DNA from: Bradyrhizobium barranii subsp. apii
GTDB lineage: Bacteria > Pseudomonadota > Alphaproteobacteria > Rhizobiales > Xanthobacteraceae
DNA length: 64,000 bases
NCBI RefSeq assembly: GCF_011516635.5
Contig: NZ_CP096255.1
Coordinates: 5,950,501 to 6,014,500, forward strand
Direction of reading: 5' to 3'
A program made the translations under genes and the position numbers. Below are positions 35,486 through 44,435 of the stretch, in pieces; within the stretch, counting starts at the first letter, position 1; every line of letters starts with the position of its first letter. Under the pieces are notes generated by a model. That model searched no databases and had not been told where the DNA came from. It worked only from the letters and a program-made list of their open reading frames with translations.

Positions 35486-36042
35486 CAGGTAGCTCCTGGC
35501 TCGTTCTGGAACGCGGCGGACGACATGAGCAGCCGGTTGCCATTGCTAAGGTTCGAGAGATTGAAGCCGAGCGGCCCGAGCACGACCGGCCAGACATACA
35601 TGACGCGGAGAACGACGATATCGCCGGAATCGCCCGGATTGTATTGCCAGCTGTTGGTCACATTGCCCGAGCCGTCGAAGGTCAGCGTGGGCGTCGCCGT
35701 GTTCGCGGAAGACCAGGACGTTGCGACCTGCATGTCGACCATCAGACCGCTGCAATTGAACAGGATCACGATCTGATCGCAGACCTTCTGCTTGAAAACC
35801 GCCTGGTTCATCTGCGCCGACTGAACCTGCCCCGTCATGACGAGACGCGCCGACTGGCGCACCACGGTTTCAAGCATCTGCTGGGCAAAGAAAACCAGAA
35901 ACGTCTGGATGAGCGCGATGATGAGGGCGAGAAACGGCGCGGCAACGAGCGCGAATTCGACGGCCGTGGCTCCGCGACTATCGCCGGCGAAGGCGGCGCA
36001 ACGGTTGCGGCGTCTTTTCGTTGTCGTGACCTGTCGGGTCAT
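35485..36042 (-). CDS. TadE family pseudopilin
   Basis: The 185-residue protein has a basic leader (TTKRRRNRCAAF) and the pseudopilin helix GATAVEFALVAAPFLALI, with the conserved Glu one turn into the helix. A mainly beta extracytoplasmic domain with two Cys follows. It would be processed by the prepilin peptidase and act in assembly of a Flp/Tad pilus. The ATG at 36042 is preferred to an earlier in-frame start that would overlap the TadG gene. The Tad ATPase, secretin and Flp pilin genes are not in the window. Confidence 0.88.
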   Translation of the reverse strand: MTRQVTTTKRRRNRCAAFAGDSRGATAVEFALVAAPFLALIIALIQTFLVFFAQQMLETVVRQSARLVMTGQVQSAQMNQAVFKQKVCDQIVILFNCSGLMVDMQVATSWSSANTATPTLTFDGSGNVTNSWQYNPGDSGDIVVLRVMYVWPVVLGPLGFNLSNLSNGNRLLMSSAAFQNEPGAT

Positions 36043-36052
36043 GGCGCCTTCC

Positions 36053-37485
36053 CTACTGCACGAGGCTGGCCGTGCTGGACGCAACCTTGATGAAGAGGTT
36101 GGTCAGCGCCGCGGAAATGTCGCCACCTGTCTGCACGCTCGCATACAGACCGGGCGATGCACACGATTGCAGCCGTGTCGCGATCGTGCCGGTTGACGAG
36201 GATGGATTGTTGAACTGCGAGATGCGGCTCGTGTACCAGCTGTCGCTCAGCTGCAGATACTCGGTGTAGAGGACCGCGATGCGAATGCCGCGGTTCTTGA
36301 TCGTCGTGCAGACCCTCGTGTCGAGCGGTTGCTGGCACCGCAAGGTCGTCGAGTTGGCTGTCGGAAGCGCATAGGTGGCATTGGGGTCGCAGGAGCCCCC
36401 CGTCTTCGGGATGAGCTTGTCCTCGACGCCGTCGGTGACGAGGAAGACCACTTCCTGCGGCGTATCGCCCGCCTGATTGGTGCCGGTGCCTGGCGCAGGC
36501 ATCACGGTGTTGACGCCCGTGAGCCCGCCAGAGATATCCGTGCCGTAGTCGGTGGTGTAGGTGCAGTTGCCCTTGCTATCGACAATGGGGCAGTTCTGGT
36601 GGTCGACCGTTAGGAGCTGAATGTTGTTGATCTTCGTGGCGGCGGTGTCCGGCGTGGTCAGCACCTGAATCGTGTTGAGGGCGTAGTCGAAGGTGTAGAT
36701 GGCGGCCTTGTAGGTCGTGTTGTTGAGCGCCGACATGCACTGCATGACGCCGCCCGTCACACCCGCCTGCGGGCACGTCCAGGGTCCCTTCAGCAATTGC
36801 GTAACGGCGTTGGTCACGAGATCGATGCCAGCGTGATGTTGTTTGCGCGTGCGACGGTGAGATTGTCCTTGTTCGTCGAGCTGGCAGTTGCGTTGTTGGG
36901 ACGCGCCTCATGGCAGGCGAACGAGCAATTCTTCGCGTAGCTGGGCTGGTTCTTCGTGGCCGCGATCATGTTGGTGATGTCGGCCTGCGTCGCAGCAAGC
37001 GCCATCGACGGCGAGTCGTCCAGCAGCAGGTAGAAGTTCATGTTGGGCGCACTCGACGCCTTCGCCGTTGAGGAGCCAGAGACGTCCCAGGTCTGCTTGC
37101 CGAGAACGCTGGGGAAATTATTGACGGACTGCGCGGTGTACGAAACCGTGATGCTTCGTGCGAGGCCGGAATCCGTGACGGTGATGGTCGGCGTCGGCGT
37201 CGCCGTCAGACCGGGAAGATTCGCCTTCGCTGCAAAGACGGCTGCGGCGGTCGCCTGGACGACCGTCTTGTCGGTCTGGGTCAGCATCGCCGGCCGCACG
37301 GCTGCGATCGCGGCCGCGTCGGCGGCTGCGTTCAATTGTTCCCGCTTGCGGACGGCCTGCGTGTAGTCGAGCGTCATGCCCAGGAGAAAGACGATCGGCA
37401 CCATCGTGAGGGCGAAGATAACGGCGATGTTGGCCTTCCGGTCTCTTGCGAAACGCAGCACTACCCGGCGGAGCATGACCTTCAT
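36053..37485 (-). pseudogene. TadG-like pilus-assembly protein with vWA domain, frameshifted
   Basis: The N-terminal part (ATG 37485) has the Tad leader and helix (RKANIAVIFALTMVPIVFLL, then DYTQAVRKREQLNAAADAAA). A von Willebrand A MIDAS segment follows, MNFYLLLDDSPSMALAA. This frame stops at 36814 just after ANNITL. The second frame (MTNAVTQLLKG to 36053) contains the rest of the vWA domain, including VVFLVTDGVED. One added base at ~36828 would join the two into a ~477-residue protein reading ANNITL-x-IDLVTNA. Two bases are shared by the overlapping frames. An IS element lies just upstream, so promoter separation plus frameshift may have silenced the gene, unless the frameshift is a sequence error. 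Confidence 0.85.
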
Positions 37486-37522
37486 CCTGATTGCCGTCGT
37501 GGCGGCAGAGAGCAATTCCTAA

Positions 37523-38454
37523 GAGCCTGACTCAAAATTGCATTGCTGTTTTTATCGCTGCGATGCGCCTTGTCATGAGTTGGACAGAGGCGAGGAAGAG
37601 CCAGGCAGTTGCGCTTTCGATGGTTCGCTCGAAGTCCTTGGCCAATCTGCGGTTGCGGCCGAGCCAGGCGAAGGTTCGTTCGACCACCCAGCGGCGCGGA
37701 AGCACCTCGAAGCCCTGTGCGGCATCGGAGCGCTTGATGATCTCGACAGTCCACCGGCCGATCTTTTCCAGCACCGCCTTGAGCTTTTCGCCGGCATAGC
37801 CGCCATCGGCGAAGATATGGCGCAGCCAGGGGAAGCGGTAGCGAATGCTGCACAGGACATCTGGCGTGCCGTCACGATCCTGGACGTCGGCAGCGTGAAC
37901 GATCGCTCCGACCAGGAGCCCTTGGGTGTCGGTGACGATGTGGCGCTTTCGACCCTTGATCTTCTTTCCCGCGTCGTAGCCGCGAGGGCCGCCACTTTCC
38001 GTGGTCTTGACCGATTGGCTGTCGATCACGCCGGCCGTCGGCGAGGCCTCCCGGCCGATCGCCTCGCGCGCCAGCATCAGGAGTGCGTGGTTGATCGATT
38101 GCCACAATCCGCTGTCGCGCCATTGGTAGAAATAGTACTGCACCGTGGTCATTGGTGGAAACAGAGTGGGCGGCAGCATGCGCCACGGCAATCCGCCGCG
38201 CAGCAGATAGAGTACTGCCTCGACGATGTCGCGATAGCTCCATTTCGGGCGCCGCCCGCGATTGGCCCGCACAGGAAGCAACCTCTCCAGCACGCCCCAT
38301 TCCGCATTCGTCAAGTCGCTTGGCAAACGCAGCTCCTCTCGGGCAAACTGTGCCCGGGTGATATCAGTCCACATTCTCGATCCCTTTGATGCTTCGCAAC
38401 ACCGATGGAATCAGAACTCGCTGATATCACTCAACTTATTTTTCGGTCGGACAC
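37523..38454 (-). mobile_element. Complete IS5-family insertion sequence (~932 bp)
   Basis: The element has one transposase gene and imperfect terminal inverted repeats. GAGCCTGACTCAAAATT at 37523 reads inward against GTGTCCGACCGAAAAAT from the other end, matching at 11 of 17 positions. TAA flanks both ends (37520-37522 and 38455-38457); CTAA would be the repeat if the end is taken one base shorter. A TNA-type target duplication, a length near 0.9 kb and a single DDE frame fit the IS1031/IS427-like part of the IS5 family. Confidence 0.85.
37532..38374 (-). CDS. IS5 family transposase
   Basis: The 280-residue protein has an N-terminal DUF4096-like domain (LTNAEWGVLERLLP, then WSYRDIVEAVLYLLRGGLPW) and a DDE catalytic domain. 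The acidic residues are D118 in GVIDSQSVK, D189 in IFADGGYAG and E231 in RRWVVERTFAWLGRNRRL. The frame is intact and runs almost to the element's end, so the copy could be active. It lies in the same orientation as the tad genes and might drive or block tadG transcription. Confidence 0.93.
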   Translation of the reverse strand: MWTDITRAQFAREELRLPSDLTNAEWGVLERLLPVRANRGRRPKWSYRDIVEAVLYLLRGGLPWRMLPPTLFPPMTTVQYYFYQWRDSGLWQSINHALLMLAREAIGREASPTAGVIDSQSVKTTESGGPRGYDAGKKIKGRKRHIVTDTQGLLVGAIVHAADVQDRDGTPDVLCSIRYRFPWLRHIFADGGYAGEKLKAVLEKIGRWTVEIIKRSDAAQGFEVLPRRWVVERTFAWLGRNRRLAKDFERTIESATAWLFLASVQLMTRRIAAIKTAMQF

Positions 38455-38457
38455 TAA

Positions 38458-38791
38458 AGTCTTTTGATCGGGGCAACCGGTGGGATTACCGCTGCCGGTC
38501 AGCCCGCCAATCGCAGGCTGGAATATGGATATGGCCTTCTTAATCAACACTTACGGGCAATCCACAAACAGGGAGTGCAACGGAGTGAGATGTTCCATAT
38601 CGAGAAGACATCATTAACGTCGGTTAAACGCGATCGCAGAGATTGAGGGGTAAGCGGCCTCAGGTGCGGTCGATACGGCCTCAACGCCGGCGCTGGCGGG
38701 TGCGTCCGGTGGGCTGTGCAGCATCACCGCGCAGCAGGCACGCCGGTCTGGTTAAGGACGGCTATGGCACAGAGGCCAAGGCATCATGCCG
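38458..38791. other. 334-bp gene-free interval between the IS and an IclR gene
   Basis: This is probably the original upstream region of tadG, now displaced by the IS. It contains TTAA-CGTCGG-TTAA at 38614-38627, close to a CtrA box but with a 6-base instead of 7-base spacer. No frame with convincing coding character is present. Confidence 0.45.
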
Positions 38792-39586
38792 TCATTGGGC
38801 ATCTGCGCCATCGTCGTCTTCAACTTGCAGAATGGTGTCGGATAGCAGAGCGGCGGCCTTTTGAAGCGGCGCTATGAACCGGTCCAGTTCGGCGAAGCTC
38901 ACGCGGGCCACCGGTACAGAGACGCCGAGGCAAGCGATCAATTCCCGATCCGGTGACAGAATGGGGACGGCGCACCCCACCACCCCCTTGACGTACTCTT
39001 CGTTTGTCTTGGCCCAGCCGCGTTGTCGCGTCTCCTCGAGAACCTTCATCAGCGCGTGGACATCGACGATCGTCGTTTCGGTGAATTTGGTCAGGGGTAG
39101 CGCGCGGCACAGCTTCGCCCGGATCCGCTCGGGCAGTCTGCTCATATAGATCTTTCCGGTCGACGTGCAGTGTAACGGCGCCGCTTCCCCCGGATTGAAC
39201 TGAAGACCTTGCGGCTCCGAAACGCGAACGCTGTCGACATAGGCAACGACGTTGTCGCGTACGACGCCGATCTCACACTGTTCGCCGATTTCTCCCGCGA
39301 CCGCCCGAAGCACCGCATGCCGCCGCGCAGTACGAAACGCAGCGCCGATGACGGTGGCCGACAGTGTGACGAGCTGGTTGCCCACAACGTACCGCTTGGT
39401 ACCCAACGCCTTCTGAAGCAATCCGCGGTCTTCGAGGTTTCCGATCAACCTGTGTGCCGTTGGAAGCGGCAGCGAAAGAGCCTTTGCGATCTCCGCGGCC
39501 GAGACGGCTTTGCGCTGGTCGGCAACATGCCGAACGATCGCGAAAGCCCGATCCAACGGTCCTTCCTGCCCAATTCGCTTCGTCAT
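38792..39586 (-). CDS. IclR family transcriptional regulator
   Basis: The 264-residue protein has an N-terminal winged HTH: PLDRAFAIVRHVADQRKAVS, then IAKALSLPLPTAHRLIGNLE. The IclR effector domain has APLHCTSTGKIYMSRLP and GVVGCAVPILSPDRELIACL. The ATG at 39586 gives the standard N-terminus; an earlier in-frame start adds an unrelated hydrophobic stretch. It is divergent from a class V aminotransferase and amino-acid ABC transporter genes, which are the likely targets. Confidence 0.9.
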   Translation of the reverse strand: MTKRIGQEGPLDRAFAIVRHVADQRKAVSAAEIAKALSLPLPTAHRLIGNLEDRGLLQKALGTKRYVVGNQLVTLSATVIGAAFRTARRHAVLRAVAGEIGEQCEIGVVRDNVVAYVDSVRVSEPQGLQFNPGEAAPLHCTSTGKIYMSRLPERIRAKLCRALPLTKFTETTIVDVHALMKVLEETRQRGWAKTNEEYVKGVVGCAVPILSPDRELIACLGVSVPVARVSFAELDRFIAPLQKAAALLSDTILQVEDDDGADAQ

Positions 39587-39665
39587 TTCCCACCCGGCCA
39601 AAACTGGAAGTGAAATCAAGATCAACGCCGAGTATTATCATTTTTCGGAATAAAACCTATTGAAA

Positions 39666-39687
39666 TTCGACATAATCGATTGTCGAA
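39666..39687. promoter_or_regulatory. Candidate IclR operator TTCGACA-N8-TGTCGAA
   Basis: A perfect 7-bp inverted repeat (39666-39672 and 39681-39687) surrounds TAATCGAT. With two mismatches the arms extend to 11 bp. It lies in the 237-bp divergent region, 80 bp upstream of the IclR start and about 137 bp upstream of the aminotransferase start. Confidence 0.5.
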
Positions 39688-39823
39688 ATCCTGAAAGCTC
39701 ATATTCTTGGCGTCACCGGCGATTGACCAGAAATTGTGCAGTGCGGTCTCGCCGTTCCGAAAATCGCGCTCCGCCGCTTGGCCGGGAGCCAAGTTCTGCC
39801 GGCGCGCTCAACAGGAGATGTGC

Positions 39824-40984
39824 ATGTCTCGTCATTACGACGTGGACGCCGTGAGGAAGGAATTCCCCGCCGTCGAACGGATGGTCTATCTGGATTCCGG
39901 GTTTCAAACGCCGCTCGCGCGTCCCGTGAAGGCCGCGATCGAGCTTTTCCTTCGCGAGGGCTTCGAGACAGCCGGTCCGAAGAGCATCTGGCTCGATCGG
40001 GTCGAGCAGACCCGTGCCAAGGTCGCCCGCTTTCTCGGCGTGACGGCGGATGAGATTGCCTTCACGAAAAACACGTCGGAAAGCATGAACATTGCGGCAA
40101 ACGCACTGCCGCTACAGGCCGGCGACAATGTCCTGATGATCCACGGCGATCACCCGAACAACGCCTACGCGTTCCTCAATCTGCAACGGAAAGGCGTCGA
40201 GGTCCGCTTCATCCCAATGACGGAAGTCGTCGACGCCGACAGCTTTGCTCCCTTCATCGACGAAAGGACGCGTGCGATCTCGATGTCGCATGTGACTTTT
40301 CACGCCGGTCACCGCTTTGACATCGAGAGCGTCGGCGCGATGTGCGTCAGGAACAAGCTCCACTTCGTGGTGGACGTGATGCAGGCCATCGGAGTCGTGC
40401 CTGTTGACGCCAAGGCGATCGGCGCAAGCTTCATCGGCTCCGGCAGCCACAAGGGATTACTGGTTCCGCAAGGGCTCGGGCTGCTCTATTGGGACAAGAC
40501 GCTCAAAGAGCTCGAGCCGACCTATTTGGCGGCTGCGAGCCTCGCCGAGATCCCGAGCGATCTCATCGCGCGTGCCGACGGGATGGCGCCCTCGCCGGCC
40601 GCCAGGCGCTTCGAGCTCGGCAACTTCAATCTGCCCGCAGTCCACGCCCTCGGTGCTTCGCTCGACATGATCGAGCAGATCGGGGTGCAGAACATCCAGA
40701 ACCACTGCTTCGATCTCGGCGATCACCTGATTGCGCGCCTGGACGAGCTGGGCGTCCGCCTCGTTGGTCCGCGCGAGCGCAAGCATCGCGCTCCGCACAT
40801 CTACGTCATCGCCCTGCCCGCGGCAGACTGGCTCGGCCATTTCGAGGAGAACGGCGTGCGCGTGTCGCCCGAACGAGATGGCATTCGCGTCTCGCTCGGC
40901 ATGTTCAACACCGCCACCGACATCGATCGCCTGATCGACGTCATCCGCCGGCGGGGGCTCGGACGCCCGTCCGTCGCAGCTTGA
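39824..40984 (+). CDS. Class V aminotransferase-fold PLP enzyme (cysteine desulfurase/isopenicillin N epimerase-like)
   Basis: The 386-residue protein has the fold-type I class V layout. MVYLDSGFQTPL is the N-terminal motif, FTKNTSESMNIAAN the phosphate/cofactor region, VVDVMQAIG the cofactor Asp (D184), and FIGSGSHKGLLVPQG the PLP Lys (K210). No desulfurase Cys loop is obvious, so lyase, epimerase or aminotransferase chemistry on an amino acid is more likely. AGGAG lies 8 bp before the ATG at 39824. It heads a plus-strand operon with an amino-acid ABC transporter, so its substrate is probably what the transporter imports. Confidence 0.85.
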   Translation: MSRHYDVDAVRKEFPAVERMVYLDSGFQTPLARPVKAAIELFLREGFETAGPKSIWLDRVEQTRAKVARFLGVTADEIAFTKNTSESMNIAANALPLQAGDNVLMIHGDHPNNAYAFLNLQRKGVEVRFIPMTEVVDADSFAPFIDERTRAISMSHVTFHAGHRFDIESVGAMCVRNKLHFVVDVMQAIGVVPVDAKAIGASFIGSGSHKGLLVPQGLGLLYWDKTLKELEPTYLAAASLAEIPSDLIARADGMAPSPAARRFELGNFNLPAVHALGASLDMIEQIGVQNIQNHCFDLGDHLIARLDELGVRLVGPRERKHRAPHIYVIALPAADWLGHFEENGVRVSPERDGIRVSLGMFNTATDIDRLIDVIRRRGLGRPSVAA

Positions 40985-41013
40985 ATCTGACAAACGATGG
41001 GAAGGCAAAAACC

Positions 41014-41910
41014 ATGAAGAAGCTCGTTCAGGTATTGGGACTTCTCCCGGCGCTCCTGGCTGTCAACGCAAGCCCGTCCGCGGCAGCCGACAGCCCGACG
41101 CTCGACAAGATCAAATCCAGCGGCTCGATCACGATCGGCTACCGTGAGGCTTCGATACCGTTCTCGTACCTCGGGCCGGACCAGAAGCCGATCGGCTCCT
41201 CGCTCGATCTCTGCGCGGCGATCGTCGATCGCATCAAGGATGAGCTGAAGTTGCCCAGTCTGAAGGTCAACTACACGCCGGTAAACTCCTCGAACCGAAT
41301 TCCCCTGATCCAGAGCGGGACTGTCGACATCGAATGCGGCGGCACCGCCAACGACAAGAAGCGGCAGGAACAGGTCTCGTTCTCGGTCGCAACGTTCGTC
41401 AGCCAGCCGCGCTGGCTCGTCAAGGCCGCCAGTGGCGTGAAGACCGCCGGCGACCTGAAAGGCAAGACAGTTGTCGTCACGCAAGGCTCCAACGCGGTGG
41501 GTTTCGCGCAGAGCGTCAACGCCAAGGAACAGCTCGGCCTCAACATCGTCCAGGCCAAGGACCATGCGGAATCTTTCCTCATGCTGAACACCGGCCGCGC
41601 CGTCGCCTTCATGGAGGACGATATCCTTCTCGCCGGGCTCAAGGCTGCGGCGCCGAATCCGGACGCGCTCCTGTTCCTTTCCGAGGGCTACGCGAAGATC
41701 TACTATGGGCTGATGTTCACCAAGGGCGACGCCGGCTTCAAGAGGCTCGTCGACGACGTTCTCTCCAAGCAGATGGCATCCGGCCAGTTCGAGAAAACCT
41801 ACGCGAAATGGTTCACCAGGCCGATTCCGCCCAAGGGTGAGAACCTCGCATTCCCGCTCACCGACGAGTTGATGGAGCGGATCGCACATCCCAGCGATGC
41901 CGTCGACTGA
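41014..41910 (+). CDS. Amino-acid ABC transporter substrate-binding protein (GltI-like)
   Basis: The 298-residue periplasmic binding protein begins with a signal peptide (MKKLVQVLGLLPALLAVNA, cleavage near SAAA). The family 3 core includes TLDKIKSSGSITIGYREASI, DLCAAIVDRIK, and VDIECGGTANDKKRQEQVSF. The pattern is that of glutamate/aspartate-type binding proteins. It follows the aminotransferase by 29 bp and precedes two permeases and an ATPase, giving a full importer. Confidence 0.92.
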   Translation: MKKLVQVLGLLPALLAVNASPSAAADSPTLDKIKSSGSITIGYREASIPFSYLGPDQKPIGSSLDLCAAIVDRIKDELKLPSLKVNYTPVNSSNRIPLIQSGTVDIECGGTANDKKRQEQVSFSVATFVSQPRWLVKAASGVKTAGDLKGKTVVVTQGSNAVGFAQSVNAKEQLGLNIVQAKDHAESFLMLNTGRAVAFMEDDILLAGLKAAAPNPDALLFLSEGYAKIYYGLMFTKGDAGFKRLVDDVLSKQMASGQFEKTYAKWFTRPIPPKGENLAFPLTDELMERIAHPSDAVD

Positions 41911-41972
41911 TTGACGGAGCTGATCGTCCCGGAAAGTCATCCTCGTCCGCACCTGCAACCCGGAGGCTCGCG

Positions 41973-42767
41973 ATGTTCGGAGTGCTTTTTGAACAGGCGG
42001 CAGACGGCCAGCGCTATATCGACTGGCTTCTGTCGGGTCTCGGTTGGACCCTGGCTCTGGCCTTCTTCGGTTGGTGGATCGCCTTCGGCATCGGCGTGTT
42101 CGTCGGCGTGGGCCGCACAGTCCAGAATCGCTTCGTCTCGATTCCGGCCCGGCTCTACGTCGAGATATTCCGGAACATCCCTGTCCTGGTGCAGATGTTC
42201 CTCTGGTACTTCGTTTTCCCGGAGGTGGTGCCGGCCGCGCTCGGAAATGCCATCAAGCAGATGCCGCCGCCTTGGGCATCGTTCTTCCCGGCTCTCCTTT
42301 GCCTGGGGCTCTACACGGCGTCTCGGATAGCCGAGCAGGTCCGGGCCGGCATCGAAGCGCTTCCGAAGGGGCAGATCGAGGCCGCCAACGCTCTCGGCCT
42401 CAGCGGCTACCTTACCTATCGCTACGTCGTCGTGCCGCAGGCTCTGCGCCTGATCGTGCCGAGCCTCACCAGCGAGGTGATGGGTATATACAAGAACACC
42501 TCCGTCGCACTTACGATCGGCTTGATGGAGCTGACCGCACAGGCGCGCCAGATCAGCGAGGCGACGTTCCAGACATTCTCGGCATTCGGCGCGGCGACGA
42601 TCATCTATCTTTGCCTGGCGCTGGTTGCGTATCAGATCATGACGCTCATCGACAAGGCCGTCAGGATTCCAGGCAGCGCCCCGGTGAAGTTCACTGCTGA
42701 ACAGGATCTCGCCGCCGACATGCAGCAAGGCAGCGCTCTGCCTGGCGCCATGGAGACCGTGAAATGA
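41973..42767 (+). CDS. Amino-acid ABC transporter permease (GltJ-like)
   Basis: The 264-residue inner-membrane protein has about five transmembrane helices. The HisM/GltJ-type coupling motif is in EQVRAGIEALPKGQIEAANA. VEIFRNIPVLVQMFLWYFVF is a conserved family segment. The C-terminal ~30 residues are a hydrophilic tail. It overlaps the second permease by 4 bp (ATGA). Confidence 0.92.
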   Translation: MFGVLFEQAADGQRYIDWLLSGLGWTLALAFFGWWIAFGIGVFVGVGRTVQNRFVSIPARLYVEIFRNIPVLVQMFLWYFVFPEVVPAALGNAIKQMPPPWASFFPALLCLGLYTASRIAEQVRAGIEALPKGQIEAANALGLSGYLTYRYVVVPQALRLIVPSLTSEVMGIYKNTSVALTIGLMELTAQARQISEATFQTFSAFGAATIIYLCLALVAYQIMTLIDKAVRIPGSAPVKFTAEQDLAADMQQGSALPGAMETVK

Positions 42768-43456
42768 ATACCCTCGATTTCTCGATCGTCGCGCAGTCGT
42801 GGCCTTATCTCTGGTCGGGCCTGCTCTTCTCGCTTTCGCTCACGGCGGCCGCATTCGCCATCGGCATGGTCCTCGGAACCTGTCTTGCGCTGGTACAGCA
42901 CTTCGAGGTCCCGGTGTTCGCCCAGATCGTCCGCGGCTACGTCGCGATCATCCGGTCGATCCCGTTGATCCTCGTTCTCTTCTGGTTCTTCTTCCTGGTG
43001 CCGATCGTGCTTGGGCACCTGAGCGGCAACGGCCGCCCGATTCCGATCGGGGCGACCTACACGGCGTTCATCACCTTTGGCTTGTTTGAAGCCGCCTACT
43101 ACTCCGAGATCATCCGCGTCGGACTGCGGGCCGTGAACAAGGGGCAGTTCGAGGCCTGCCAGGCGCTCGCGCTGTCGACCTACGACACCTACCGCCATGT
43201 CGTTCTGCCGCAAGTCCTTCGCGTGGCGAGCCCGATCATCCTGAGCCAGACGATCATCCTGTTTCAGGACACGTCTCTCGTTTACGTGCTGTCGTTGACG
43301 GACCTTCTGGGCGCGGCTTCCAAGCTCGCACAGCTCAATGGACGTCTCGTCGAGATGTACCTCGTCGTCGCGGTGGCCTACCTCGCCATCAGCTCGGCGG
43401 CCTCCCAGTGCGTCGCCACCCTTCGCAAGCGATACGGCCTTGCCACGGCACGATGA
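42764..43456 (+). CDS. Amino-acid ABC transporter permease (GltK-like)
   Basis: The 230-residue inner-membrane protein has the companion permease features: IIRSIPLILVLFWFFFLVPI near residue 65, and the coupling loop SEIIRVGLRAVNKGQFEACQ. It pairs with the preceding permease to form the translocation channel. The ATP-binding subunit starts 40 bp downstream. Confidence 0.92.
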   Translation: MNTLDFSIVAQSWPYLWSGLLFSLSLTAAAFAIGMVLGTCLALVQHFEVPVFAQIVRGYVAIIRSIPLILVLFWFFFLVPIVLGHLSGNGRPIPIGATYTAFITFGLFEAAYYSEIIRVGLRAVNKGQFEACQALALSTYDTYRHVVLPQVLRVASPIILSQTIILFQDTSLVYVLSLTDLLGAASKLAQLNGRLVEMYLVVAVAYLAISSAASQCVATLRKRYGLATAR

Positions 43457-43496
43457 TCATCGGGATACCAAACGGCCTCGTATTCGGGAGACGAAC

Positions 43497-44264
43497 ATGC
43501 CTCAAGCGACTGTCAGCAATGCCACGCAGCCCAGTGCAATCGTCCTCGTCGAGAATGTGATGAAGCGATTCGGCGCATTCAATGCGCTGAACGACGTCAA
43601 TCTCAGGGTCGGCAAGGGCGAGAAGATCGTGCTGTGCGGCCCCTCGGGCTCCGGCAAGTCGACGCTCATCCGGTGCATCAACCATATCGAGAAACACGAC
43701 GGCGGCAGGATCGTCGTCGACGGTGTCGAATTGAGCAACCGCATGGCCGACATCAACAGCGTGCGCTGCGAGGTCGGGATGGTCTTTCAGAGCTTCAACC
43801 TCTTTCCGCACCTCACGGTCGCCGAGAACTGCATGCTGGCTCCGATCAAGGTTCGCGGCATCTCGCAAGCGGAAGCGCGCGATCGCGCACTCGGCTTGCT
43901 GCGGAAGGTCCGCATCCAGGATCAGGCGGACAAGTATCCCGCACAATTGTCGGGTGGCCAGCAGCAACGCGTCGCCATCGCGCGGGCGCTGTGCATGCAG
44001 CCCAAGATCATGCTGTTCGACGAACCGACGTCCGCTCTCGACCCCGAGATGGTCAAGGAAGTGCTGGACACCATGGTCGAGCTGGCGCGAGATGGAATGA
44101 CGATGGTCTGCGTGACGCACGAGATGGGATTCGCCCGCGAGGTCGCCGATCGGGTCGTCTTCATGGATCGCGGAAGCATCGTGGAGGAAGCGGATCCGGA
44201 GACATTCTTCCGGGCTCCGCGCACGGAACGGGCGAAGGGCTTCCTGAACCAGATCATCCACTAG
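43497..44264 (+). CDS. Amino-acid ABC transporter ATP-binding protein (GltL-like)
   Basis: The 255-residue ATPase has Walker A CGPSGSGKSTLIRCIN, Q-loop VFQSFNLFPHL, signature LSGGQQQRVAIARAL, Walker B MLFDEPTSALDPEMV and the switch His in VTHEMGFA. It energises the importer encoded just upstream. The ATG at 43497 is chosen because the frame upstream overlaps the permease gene and has no ABC character. Confidence 0.93.
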   Translation: MPQATVSNATQPSAIVLVENVMKRFGAFNALNDVNLRVGKGEKIVLCGPSGSGKSTLIRCINHIEKHDGGRIVVDGVELSNRMADINSVRCEVGMVFQSFNLFPHLTVAENCMLAPIKVRGISQAEARDRALGLLRKVRIQDQADKYPAQLSGGQQQRVAIARALCMQPKIMLFDEPTSALDPEMVKEVLDTMVELARDGMTMVCVTHEMGFAREVADRVVFMDRGSIVEEADPETFFRAPRTERAKGFLNQIIH

Positions 44265-44435
44265 GATTCCGCTCGGCCGAGACCAAGCGCCGTCGGTGGC
44301 GGCAGCTGCTCGGCGCGTTCGTCCACGGTCCCCCGCTTCGAGACATATTGCCATTAGACTCCCCGCCGCAAACGTGGAGAATACCCCCGCACGTTACGCG
44401 CGCAGTGCACACCAAGATGCGCCAGGGGAAACAAA

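Noticed and set aside
37523..38454. Composite transposon or genomic island boundary
   Set aside because: Only one IS copy is present, with no second flanking copy, integrase or tRNA target in the window.
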